51,259 bases of DNA from NCBI RefSeq assembly GCF_002157585.1, contig NZ_BDGB01000025.1, positions 1 to 51,259 of the forward strand, in the 5' to 3' direction. The position numbers were made by a program, and so were the translations under genes. How positions within the stretch are numbered: position 1 is the first letter of the stretch; every line of letters begins with the position of its first letter. The notes under the pieces are model-generated. The model saw only the letters and a program-made list of their open reading frames with translations, had not been told where the DNA came from and ran no database searches. Below are positions 1-5,622 of this stretch, piece after piece. This DNA is from Lentilactobacillus parakefiri (lineage in GTDB: Bacteria > Bacillota > Bacilli > Lactobacillales > Lactobacillaceae).

Positions 1-29
1 CATATTTCTGTTTCGTGTCCGGATTTACT
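1..29 (-). CDS. Start of transposase OrfB (integrase catalytic subunit), partial
   Basis: On the minus strand an AAAAAG run sits directly before the orfA stop codon TAA. Slipping back one base on this run opens a frame reading VNPDTKQKY up to the window edge, which resembles the OrfA-OrfB junction of IS3-family elements. OrfB would carry the DDE catalytic domain, but none of it is inside the window. This entry marks the junction only. Whether the rest of orfB is intact is unknown. Confidence 0.45.
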
Positions 30-753
30 TTTTGGGAGAGTGTTTGAACGGCTTGATATTTTTGTTGGGGGCATCCTTCCTTTCGATTTCCTGAATTTTT
101 TTTAGAATAGCTGCCTCAGTTGAAACATATTCCAATCGTGCCTTCAGACGCTTAATCTCCAAGTCCTTCTTTTCCAATTCAGAAAGATGACCATTATCTT
201 CTTTAGCTTTTCCACGACGATCAGCTAATCCGTCCGCACCATCTTTTTCATATTTGTTAACCCAGCTATAGACCTGGCCATACGAAACTTCAAAATGATT
301 GGCGGCTTCGGTGTAATGCTTTTCGTGGGCAATTGTCCATTCCGCAATCTCAATTCATTCAAGCTTGGTGGTTTTTCGTCCATTCTTCAATCGGGGTCTC
401 CTCCTAGTAGAACTAGAATCTAGTGATTTCCCACTAGTATACCGGGAAACCCATTGGGAGATAACCCCAACGTTTGAAACTTCGTATTTTCTTGTTAATT
501 CTGAATACGATGTATCTCCGGCCAGATATTCCTGAATGACGCCAAGTTTGAATTCTTTTGAATATTGTTGCTTTGTGGTTCTTTTAAGACCATCAACTCC
601 TCTAATCTGATACCTTTCTAACCACTGTTTTACTTGGTCGTGCTTAAGCCCATATTGACTTTCTATTTGATGAGGGTTTGCGGTTCCGTCTTGAAGTAAA
701 CCAATGTAGAAGAGCTTTTCCTCTAAGGTATATCTAGACCCTTTTCGGCCCAT
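25..753 (-). pseudogene. IS3-family transposase OrfA with an in-frame TGA
   Basis: OrfA is the DNA-binding half of an IS150-type transposase. It starts at ATG 753 after an AGGAAGGAG ribosome binding site. It carries two helix-turn-helix repeats (around residues 8-55 and 64-105, each with a QW...RY core) and a third similar one after the stop, followed by a coiled, lysine/glutamate-rich C-terminus ending HSPKK. Codon 133 is TGA (plus-strand 355-357). The same frame continues beyond it with normal family sequence (EWTIAHEKHYTEAA..., QVYSWVNKYEKDG...) to a TAA at 25-27, so one base change explains the break. About 242 codons in all, the usual OrfA length for the double-HTH subgroup. The 132-residue N-terminal product could still bind DNA. 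Whether the stop is a mutation or a sequencing error cannot be told here. Confidence 0.8.
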
Positions 754-759
754 ACAAAA

Positions 760-814
760 ACTCCTTCCTAGGTAAACAAGCTTTAATTATTTGCTTGTTT
801 ACTCAAGAAGGAGT
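760..814 (-). promoter_or_regulatory. RBS-sequestering hairpin and promoter of the IS3 transposase
   Basis: Two 22-base arms (760-781 and 793-814) are complementary at 19 of 22 positions around an 11-base AT-rich loop. The 3' arm of the minus-strand transcript contains the orfA ribosome binding site (GGAAGGAG, plus-strand 761-768). A possible -10 box TATACT lies at 817-812 on the minus strand, so a transcript from the element's own promoter would start near 805 and lack the bases that pair with the ribosome binding site. A read-through transcript from outside would carry the whole hairpin. This matches the fold-back control known for IS10 and IS50. No good -35 box was found, so the promoter part is tentative. 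Confidence 0.55.
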
Positions 815-820
815 ATAGCC

Positions 821-1014
821 AATGATTGCTTTTTCTCGTTAAACTCTGGGATCTAAACGCCTATTATCCCAGTCTCTTTTGTTAGTCGCGAATAAAAATG
901 CAATTATTTCAAAATTGGACTAGCAATGTTTTCCGAGATAGGATATAATATTTTTTGTCGGAAAAAGACATTATTAACTAACGGCTAACCAATCATGATT
1001 TTTTAAAATTCATC
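821..1014. other. Gene-free spacer between the IS element and the tRNA cluster
   Basis: No coding region or RNA gene is visible. It holds a CTGGGAT/ATCCCAG inverted repeat (846-852 and 866-872), which may be part of the IS end. It also holds a perfect 8-base inverted repeat TTTTCCGA/TCGGAAAA (929-936 and 958-965) that brackets a TATAAT at 944-949. That TATAAT lacks a -35 box at proper spacing: TTGGAC at 915-920 is 23 bases away. No 5S, 23S or 16S rRNA sequence is recognisable. Confidence 0.5.
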
Positions 1015-1043
1015 TTGACTTGAATTGATTGGTATTGTAAAAT
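1015..1043 (+). promoter_or_regulatory. Promoter of the tRNA cluster
   Basis: TTGACT (1015-1020), a 17-base spacer and TAAAAT (1038-1043) form a near-consensus housekeeping promoter about 50 bases before the first tRNA. A short leader hairpin ATGTTG/CAACAT (1062-1067 and 1072-1077) precedes the tRNA-Val gene. A dedicated promoter shows that the cluster can be transcribed without an rRNA operon. Confidence 0.8.
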
Positions 1044-1095
1044 TTAATAGTTGTGTTGATGATGTTGCTACCAACATTTGATTCATTAGTTTCAT

Positions 1096-1168
1096 GGAGG
1101 ATTAGCTCAGCTGGGAGAGCATCTGCCTTACAAGCAGGAGGTCACAGGTTCGATCCCTGTATCCTCCA
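1096..1168 (+). tRNA. tRNA-Val(TAC)
   Basis: A 73-base cloverleaf with acceptor GGAGGAT pairing to ATCCTCC, the D-arm AGCTCAGCTGGGAGAGC and the T-loop GTTCGATCC. The anticodon loop shows TAC, which reads valine GUA/GUG codons. The discriminator base is A, and no 3' CCA is encoded. It is the first gene of an eight-tRNA cluster. Confidence 0.97.
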
Positions 1169-1170
1169 TT

Positions 1171-1243
1171 GAGCCGTTAGCTCAGTTGGTAGAGCATCTG
1201 ACTTTTAATCAGAGGGTCGGCAGTTCGAGACTGCCACGGCTCA
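1171..1243 (+). tRNA. tRNA-Lys(TTT)
   Basis: A 73-base cloverleaf whose acceptor GAGCCGT pairs with ACGGCTC. The anticodon loop CTTTTAA gives TTT. It follows tRNA-Val after only two bases, so the two must be cut apart by processing. The 3' CCA is not encoded. Confidence 0.97.
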
Positions 1244-1261
1244 TTGCCAGTTTTTTACAAT

Positions 1262-1343
1262 GCGGGCGTGGCGGAACTGGCAGACGCGCTAGATTTAGGT
1301 TCTAGTGTCTTATGACGTGGGGGTTCGAATCCCTTCGCCCGCA
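1262..1343 (+). tRNA. tRNA-Leu(TAG)
   Basis: An 82-base class II tRNA with a long variable arm (around TGTCTTATGACG). The acceptor GCGGGCG pairs with CGCCCGC. The anticodon loop TTTAGGT gives TAG, which reads leucine CUN codons. The 3' CCA is not encoded. Confidence 0.97.
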
Positions 1344-1376
1344 TAGGTGCTAGTTACCTAAATACTTAAATGTTTT

Positions 1377-1450
1377 GCCGACTTAGCTCAGTTGGTTAGA
1401 GCGCTTCACTAGTAATGAAGAGGTCGGGCGTTCGAATCGTCTAGTCGGCA
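1377..1450 (+). tRNA. tRNA-Thr(AGT)
   Basis: A 74-base cloverleaf with acceptor GCCGACT/AGTCGGC. The stem CTTCA/TGAAG encloses the loop CTAGTAA, so the anticodon is AGT, which reads threonine ACU/ACC. An A34 anticodon is less common in bacteria outside Firmicutes and may be modified to inosine or read directly. The 3' CCA is not encoded. Confidence 0.95.
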
Positions 1451-1454
1451 TTTT

Positions 1455-1526
1455 GCGGAAGTAGTTCAGTGGTAGAACATCACCTTGCCATGGTGGGGGT
1501 CGCGGGTTCGAATCCCGTCTTCCGCT
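1455..1526 (+). tRNA. tRNA-Gly(GCC)
   Basis: A 72-base cloverleaf with acceptor GCGGAAG/CTTCCGC and discriminator base T, as usual for glycine tRNAs. The loop TTGCCAT gives anticodon GCC. The 3' CCA is not encoded. Confidence 0.96.
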
Positions 1527-1572
1527 TCAATCAAGTACTATGATTGAGGTAACCTAATTGAATACTTATTAT

Positions 1573-1646
1573 GCACCCATAGCGCAATTGGATAGAGTGT
1601 CTGACTACGAATCAGAAGGTTGTAGGTTCGACTCCTACTGGGTGCA
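1573..1646 (+). tRNA. tRNA-Arg(ACG)
   Basis: A 74-base cloverleaf with acceptor GCACCCA/TGGGTGC. The anticodon arm CTGACTACGAATCAG gives ACG, the arginine tRNA whose A34 is normally deaminated to inosine by TadA. The 3' CCA is not encoded. Confidence 0.96.
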
Positions 1647-1671
1647 TTTTTTATTGCAATGAATTCCTTTT

Positions 1672-1745
1672 CGGGAAGTAGCTCAGCTTGGTAGAGCACC
1701 TGGTTTGGGACCAGGGGGTCGCAGGTTCGAATCCTGTCTTCCCGA
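1672..1745 (+). tRNA. tRNA-Pro(TGG)
   Basis: A 74-base cloverleaf with acceptor CGGGAAG/CTTCCCG and a C1-G72 pair, as expected for proline tRNAs. The stem CCTGG/CCAGG encloses TTTGGGA, giving anticodon TGG, which can read all CCN codons. The 3' CCA is not encoded. Confidence 0.96.
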
Positions 1746-1805
1746 CTTTTTTTAACATAGATCATATGGTATATTGGTAACGTTAAGTTAATAGAACTTA
1801 ATCAT

Positions 1806-1879
1806 CGGGAAGTAGCTCAGCTTGGTAGAGCACTACGTTCGGGACGTAGGGGTCGCAAGTTCAAATCTTGTTTTCCCGA
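1806..1879 (+). tRNA. tRNA-Pro(CGG)
   Basis: A 74-base cloverleaf whose body is nearly the same as the tRNA-Pro(TGG) gene just upstream, but the anticodon stem CTACG/CGTAG encloses TTCGGGA, giving CGG (reads CCG). The T-arm is altered: the loop is TTCAAAT instead of TTCGAAT, and there are G-T pairs at the base of the T-stem and at acceptor position 7-66. It looks like a duplicated copy that has diverged. The 3' CCA is not encoded. Confidence 0.93.
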
Positions 1880-1923
1880 TTTTTTTGTGGGAAATTACAT
1901 AAATATTAACTGAATCGTGTTTG

Positions 1924-1957
1924 AGGTCGGAACTGTACGTTGGTTCTGGCTTTTTTT
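1924..1957 (+). terminator. Terminator of the tRNA cluster
   Basis: A ten-pair stem with three G-T pairs (1924-1933 with 1943-1952) around a nine-base loop runs into a seven-T stretch, 45 bases after the last tRNA. A seven-T run also follows the last tRNA directly (1880-1886). Confidence 0.7.
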
Positions 1958-2080
1958 GATATCTCATTAATTGTTGGTCATTGGTGCTGATTTCGATGAA
2001 TTTGTTAATTGATTTTTGGCACTGTGGATGGCGGTTTAGATGTGTTTCTGGGTTGTATAAGGGCACGGCCGTTATTTCCC

Positions 2081-2328
2081 TTTTAGCACCCTTCTACTTT
2101 GATAACACGCTCCGACGGGCTTTCCCCTAACTTCCAAGTGTACTTTGATCAAAGCCCCAAAACCAGGGACTTTAATCAAAGTACACTTGGAAACCGGGGC
2201 ACCCAGCCCTTGTCGCGCTCAAACACGTTTGTCAGACTCTTTAGTGCTCCCTTCTGCCTTTAAAATATGTTCCGACGGGCCAGATGCTTAATTTCTAAAG
2301 GGCCTCGTCACACTCTCAAACACTTTCC
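2081..2328. repeat. Two diverged copies of an intergenic repeat
   Basis: Copy 1 begins at 2081 (TTTAGCACCCTTCTAC) and copy 2 at 2240 (TTTAGTGCTCCCTTCTGC). Both continue to a shared core, GCTCCGACGGGC (about 2108-2120) and GTTCCGACGGGC (about 2270-2281). Both end in a related motif, TTGTCGCGCTCAAACAC (near 2211-2227) and TCGTCACACTCTCAAACAC (near 2305-2323). Within each unit GACGGGC and GCCC(T)TGTC or GGGCCTCGTC can pair, so a unit may fold. Copy 1 contains the large inverted repeat at 2132-2192 in its middle, copy 2 does not. This resembles a small non-coding repeat family such as BIME or RUP elements, but I know no name for it. Confidence 0.5.
2132..2192. repeat. 23-bp near-perfect inverted repeat
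   Basis: The arms 2132-2154 and 2170-2192 match as inverted copies at 22 of 23 positions, with a 15-base loop. CCCC and GGGG outside the arms, and CCC/GGG inside the loop, can extend the pairing. Each arm also contains a smaller palindrome (CTTTGATCAAAG in the left arm, perfect). It could act as a transcript stem or a cruciform. There is no T-run of terminator type next to it, so I do not call it a terminator. Confidence 0.75.
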
Positions 2329-2376
2329 TTGCACTTTCCCGTCACATTCGTATAATAATAGTCAATATTAGTCAAA
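2329..2376 (+). promoter_or_regulatory. ctsR promoter with CtsR operator
   Basis: TTGCAC (2329-2334), 16 bases and TATAAT (2351-2356) form the promoter. The heptad repeat AGTCAATATTAGTCAAA (2360-2376) lies over the expected start point and matches the CtsR box (RGTCAAANANRGTCAAA) at all but two defined positions. The placement predicts that CtsR represses its own operon and that heat or protein stress relieves it. Confidence 0.88.
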
Positions 2377-2391
2377 GAATTGGGTGATGAC

Positions 2392-2859
2392 ATGGCGGAC
2401 GAAAATATTTCTGATTTAATTGAACATTATCTCAAAGAAATCCTTGCCGACAACGAGCAAGTTAAAATTCGTCGTTCTGAAATTGCTGGGCTGTTTGACG
2501 TTGTACCGTCTCAGATTAACTATGTAATCAACACCCGTTTTACAATCCAAAATGGGTACATTGTGGAAAGCAAACGTGGTGGTGGCGGCTACATTAGAAT
2601 AGAAAAAGTTCATTTATTAGATGACATCGATGTTTTGAACTCATTAATCGAAGCGATTGGCAACAAATTATCGAAGCGGGATAGTGAAACGATCGTTCAA
2701 ACGTTATATAATAATGACTTAATTAATCGTCGCGAGGTGAGCATCATATTAGCTGCGATTGACAAAGATGCAATTGACCTAAACAACAGCGATTTGACCG
2801 ACATTTTACGTGCCAATATTATGGTGTCGATCTTAAATCGGCTGAGATACGAACGATAG
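2392..2859 (+). CDS. ctsR: Transcriptional repressor of class III stress genes CtsR
   Basis: CtsR is the heat-sensing repressor of clp genes in Firmicutes. The product has 155 residues, the family length. An N-terminal winged helix (about 1-70) includes the glycine-rich wing KRGGGGYIRIEK, the tetraglycine loop that acts as the thermosensor. A C-terminal dimerisation domain follows. I start at ATG 2392 (MADENISDLIEHYLK, the usual CtsR beginning) with GGGTGA just upstream. An in-frame TTG at 2380 lies too near the operator. It is followed by clpC after 15 bases, without the mcsA-mcsB genes found between them in Bacillus, as is usual in lactobacilli. Confidence 0.96.
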   Translation: MADENISDLIEHYLKEILADNEQVKIRRSEIAGLFDVVPSQINYVINTRFTIQNGYIVESKRGGGGYIRIEKVHLLDDIDVLNSLIEAIGNKLSKRDSETIVQTLYNNDLINRREVSIILAAIDKDAIDLNNSDLTDILRANIMVSILNRLRYER

Positions 2860-2874
2860 AAAGAGAGGGTATCT

Positions 2875-5367
2875 ATGAATAATTTATTTACGCCAAGTGC
2901 TAAGAACGTTTTGACCATTGCTCAAGAACAAGCCAAGAAATTCAAGCACCAAGCAATTGGAACTGAACATCTTTTATTGGGCTTACTGGTCGAGACCAAC
3001 GGAATTGCCTACAAGGCGCTTCAGCAGTTCTCAGTAACTGCCGAAGATGTCACTGAAGAAGTAGAACGTTTCGCCGGCTATGGCAACCTTAAGGACCTTA
3101 GCAGTAACGATTATCTACCATACTCTCCAAAGGCAAAGGAAGTTTTGGCTCAAGCAGGAGAATTTGCTAAGAAAAACGGTGTTCCAAAGGTTGGGACTGA
3201 ACACATTTTACTTTCCCTTCTGACCGATGAGACCATTTTATCTTCCCGCATTTTAATTAACCTGGGACTCGATCTATCACAAATTAGAAAAGTAACCCTT
3301 CGAAAAATGGGGATCAGCGGCGGCTCAATGGCCTCCAATATGGCTTCCAAGCAACGTGGCCGTCAGCAAAAGCCTGCTGATTCAAAGACGCCTACCATTG
3401 ACTCCCTGGCACGTGACCTGACTGAAATGGCTCGTCAAGATCGCCTGGATCCGACCGTCGGCAGAGATTTGGAAGTTAAACGAGTTGTTCAAATTTTAGC
3501 TCGTCGAACTAAGAATAATCCGGTGTTAATTGGTGAACCTGGGGTTGGTAAAACAGCCATCGCTGAGGGTCTTGCAGAACGGATCGTCAGTGGCGATGTT
3601 CCCGGTGACATGTCCAAGAAGCGTTTAATGATGCTTGATATGGGTTCACTGGTTGCTGGTACCAAATACCGTGGTGAATTTGAAGACCGTTTAAAGAAAG
3701 TCATTGATGAAATTTACCAAGATGGCAATATCATCTTATTCATTGATGAATTACACACTTTGATTGGTGCCGGTGGCGCTGAAGGTGCGATTGATGCTTC
3801 CAATATTTTGAAACCGGCACTGGCTCGTGGTGAGCTTCAATTGATTGGCGCCACGACTTTGGATGAATACCAAAAGTACATTGAATCCGATGCGGCGTTG
3901 GAACGCCGATTTGCCAAAGTCATGGTTGATGAACCAACGACTGATGAAACGGTCGAGATTCTGAAAGGATTACGACCAAAGTATGAACAACATCATCATG
4001 TTGAAATTACTGACGAAGCAATTGAAACGGCGGTCAGCCTTTCTAACCGCTACATTAGTGACCGATTCTTACCTGATAAGGCGATCGATTTAATGGATGA
4101 GGCTGCGGCCAAAGTTCGAATCGACCATCTTCAAAAGTCAGATGCGGTTGACGATCATAAAAAGTTGTCTGATCTGTTATCGGAGTTAAACGAAGCCTTG
4201 GTTGCGCAAGATTACGAAAAGGCTGCTAAGATTCGTAAACAAACCAATCAACTCCAGGACGAACTTGCTTCCGATAATGATGCTGACGAAGAATCAGCGG
4301 ATGCTCACTACCCAGTTAAAGAAACGCCACAAGACGTTGCCGAAATTGTGGGTGAGTGGACTGGCATTCCAGTGACTCGTTTGAGCAGTACCGAAGCTGA
4401 CCGCTTAGTCAACTTGGAAAAGATTCTCCACAAGCGGGTGGTTGGTCAAGAAGAGGCAATTTCAGCGGTTTCCCGTTCGATTCGTCGAGCTCGAAGCGGG
4501 TTGAAAGATCCTAATCGCCCAATCGGTTCCTTTATGTTCCTGGGACCTACTGGGGTTGGTAAAACCGAGCTGGCAAAGGCGGTCGCCGAAGCAGTCTTTG
4601 GTTCTGAAGAAGATGTGATCCGGGTTGACATGAGTGAATTTATGGAGAAATACTCAACCAGTCGTCTGATTGGCTCTGCGCCTGGTTACGTCGGCTACGA
4701 TGAAGGCGGCCAAGTAACTGAAAAGGTTCGTCAAAAGCCATATTCAGTTGTTCTCTTTGATGAAGTTGAGAAGGCTCATCCAGACGTCTTTAACCTGTTG
4801 CTTCAAGTGCTTGACGATGGTTACTTAACGGATGCCAAGGGCCGTAAGATTGATTTCCGCAACACGGTTATTATCATGACGTCCAACCTTGGCGCAACAA
4901 CATTGCGTGATAAGAAGACCGTTGGATTTGGGCAAGAGGATGCCAAGGAAGGTTACGCTGCCATGAAGGACACGATTCAAGCTGCCCTCAAGCAACGCTT
5001 CCGTCCTGAATTCCTGAACCGAATTGACGAAGTGGTTGTCTTCCACTCATTGACCAAGGATGAACTGGACCAAATCGTTTACCTGATGGCCAAACCAGTT
5101 ATCAAGCGAATTCATGATCAGGGGATTGATATCAAGATTACCAAGACTGCGATTGGCATTATTTCCAAGCGTGGCTTTGATCCTGAGTACGGTGCTCGTC
5201 CAATCAGAAGAGCCATTCAAACCGAGCTTGAAGATAATTTGAGCGCTAAGCTGCTTGCCAAAGAAATTGTTCCTGGCGACTCAGTTACTGTTGGTGGTAG
5301 AAATAACCAGATCACCATTTCAGTGAAGAAGCCGGAGCGTAAAACATTAGTCAATGATAAAAAATAA
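2875..5367 (+). CDS. clpC: ATP-dependent Clp protease ATP-binding subunit ClpC
   Basis: ClpC is a Hsp100 unfoldase that feeds proteins to ClpP. The 830-residue product shows the two Clp N repeats (about 1-145), a first AAA+ domain with Walker A GEPGVGKT (residue 221 onward) and the Walker B run LFIDELHT, and a UVR-type coiled-coil motif ([16 protein letters not shown]). The second AAA+ domain has GPTGVGKT (557 onward) and [12 protein letters not shown], and a C-terminal D2-small domain follows. It starts at ATG 2875 after AGAGAGGG. It is co-transcribed with ctsR under the CtsR box. No terminator lies directly after it, so some transcripts may run into the rpoB leader. Confidence 0.97.
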   Translation: MNNLFTPSAKNVLTIAQEQAKKFKHQAIGTEHLLLGLLVETNGIAYKALQQFSVTAEDVTEEVERFAGYGNLKDLSSNDYLPYSPKAKEVLAQAGEFAKKNGVPKVGTEHILLSLLTDETILSSRILINLGLDLSQIRKVTLRKMGISGGSMASNMASKQRGRQQKPADSKTPTIDSLARDLTEMARQDRLDPTVGRDLEVKRVVQILARRTKNNPVLIGEPGVGKTAIAEGLAERIVSGDVPGDMSKKRLMMLDMGSLVAGTKYRGEFEDRLKKVIDEIYQDGNIILFIDELHTLIGAGGAEGAIDASNILKPALARGELQLIGATTLDEYQKYIESDAALERRFAKVMVDEPTTDETVEILKGLRPKYEQHHHVEITDEAIETAVSLSNRYISDRFLPDKAIDLMDEAAAKVRIDHLQKSDAVDDHKKLSDLLSELNEALVAQDYEKAAKIRKQTNQLQDELASDNDADEESADAHYPVKETPQDVAEIVGEWTGIPVTRLSSTEADRLVNLEKILHKRVVGQEEAISAVSRSIRRARSGLKDPNRPIGSFMFLGPTGVGKTELAKAVAEAVFGSEEDVIRVDMSEFMEKYSTSRLIGSAPGYVGYDEGGQVTEKVRQKPYSVVLFDEVEKAHPDVFNLLLQVLDDGYLTDAKGRKIDFRNTVIIMTSNLGATTLRDKKTVGFGQEDAKEGYAAMKDTIQAALKQRFRPEFLNRIDEVVVFHSLTKDELDQIVYLMAKPVIKRIHDQGIDIKITKTAIGIISKRGFDPEYGARPIRRAIQTELEDNLSAKLLAKEIVPGDSVTVGGRNNQITISVKKPERKTLVNDKK

Positions 5368-5400
5368 ATTGCGATTCAAAATGAACCATGGTCTAAAGGG

Positions 5401-5429
5401 TTGACTTTACATCTATAAATTGTTATTCT
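5401..5429 (+). promoter_or_regulatory. Promoter of rpoB-rpoC
   Basis: TTGACT (5401-5406), a 17-base spacer and TATTCT (5424-5429) lie 34 bases after clpC. The transcript would start near 5436 and carry a leader of about 185 bases before rpoB. Confidence 0.7.
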
Positions 5430-5435
5430 TTTAAC

Positions 5436-5608
5436 TGTATTTGTTGTGAATCGAAATGGTCGACGCGATCTATTGTCCGGGTTGGCCTGCATAAAAAGCC
5501 AAAAGCAAGAAAGTCTTGTTTTTGGATTTTTTTTGCCCAAAACCTGGTCAGATGTGCTAAAAAGTGCATTTGTAATCAAACTGTAACATTTCGATTCCGG
5601 AATTTTTG
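5436..5608 (+). ncRNA. Structured 5' leader of rpoB (candidate Lacto-rpoB RNA)
   Basis: The stretch between the promoter and the rpoB ribosome binding site is non-coding and contains a strong terminator-like hairpin (5499-5534). A conserved RNA called the Lacto-rpoB motif is known from the 5' untranslated region of rpoB in lactic acid bacteria, and the position and host fit. I matched it by location, not by sequence model, so the identification is an inference. Confidence 0.5.
5499..5534 (+). terminator. Terminator or attenuator in the rpoB leader
   Basis: The arms CCAAAAGCAAGA (5499-5510) and TCTTGTTTTTGG (5514-5525) pair fully with one G-T pair around a three-base loop, followed by eight T. 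It sits downstream of the rpoB promoter and about 90 bases before the gene. It can therefore act both as the end of clpC transcripts and as an attenuator of rpoB. Confidence 0.7.
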
Positions 5609-5622
5609 GAGAGGTGAAAAAC

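Larger units (their letters stand above)
1..820 (-). mobile_element. IS3-family (IS150-type) insertion sequence, partial
   Basis: The element reads on the minus strand and runs off the left edge of the window. What can be seen is its upstream end: a probable promoter, a hairpin over the transposase ribosome binding site, the whole of orfA (interrupted by one stop codon) and the first codons of orfB in the -1 frame. The two-ORF layout with an A5G run just before the orfA stop is typical of IS3-family elements, which make the active transposase by -1 frameshifting. I could not place the terminal inverted repeat. The right boundary is approximate, and the element may extend to about 885, where a short CTGGGAT/ATCCCAG inverted repeat lies (846-872). 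Confidence 0.7.
1958..2328. other. Gene-free region with repeats before ctsR
   Basis: No open frame here has a ribosome binding site or recognisable protein sequence. The left part (1958-2080) shows nothing I can name. The right part holds the inverted and direct repeats listed separately. Confidence 0.6.

Noticed and set aside
915-949. Promoter TTGGAC-TATAAT before the tRNA cluster
   Set aside because: The spacing is 23 bases, too long. The TTGACT-17-TAAAAT promoter at 1015 is far better.
1-1095. An rRNA operon ahead of the tRNA cluster
   Set aside because: No 5S or 23S sequence is recognisable. The region is IS DNA and an AT-rich spacer.
1538-2066. Minus-strand open frames over the tRNA genes, with sequences such as RIRTCDPLVPNQ and RFELATPTS
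   Set aside because: They are antisense readings of tRNA genes, a well-known annotation artefact. They have no ribosome binding sites.
2132-2192. The inverted repeat as a transcription terminator
   Set aside because: There is no T-run on either side, and the tRNA cluster already has a terminator at 1924-1957.
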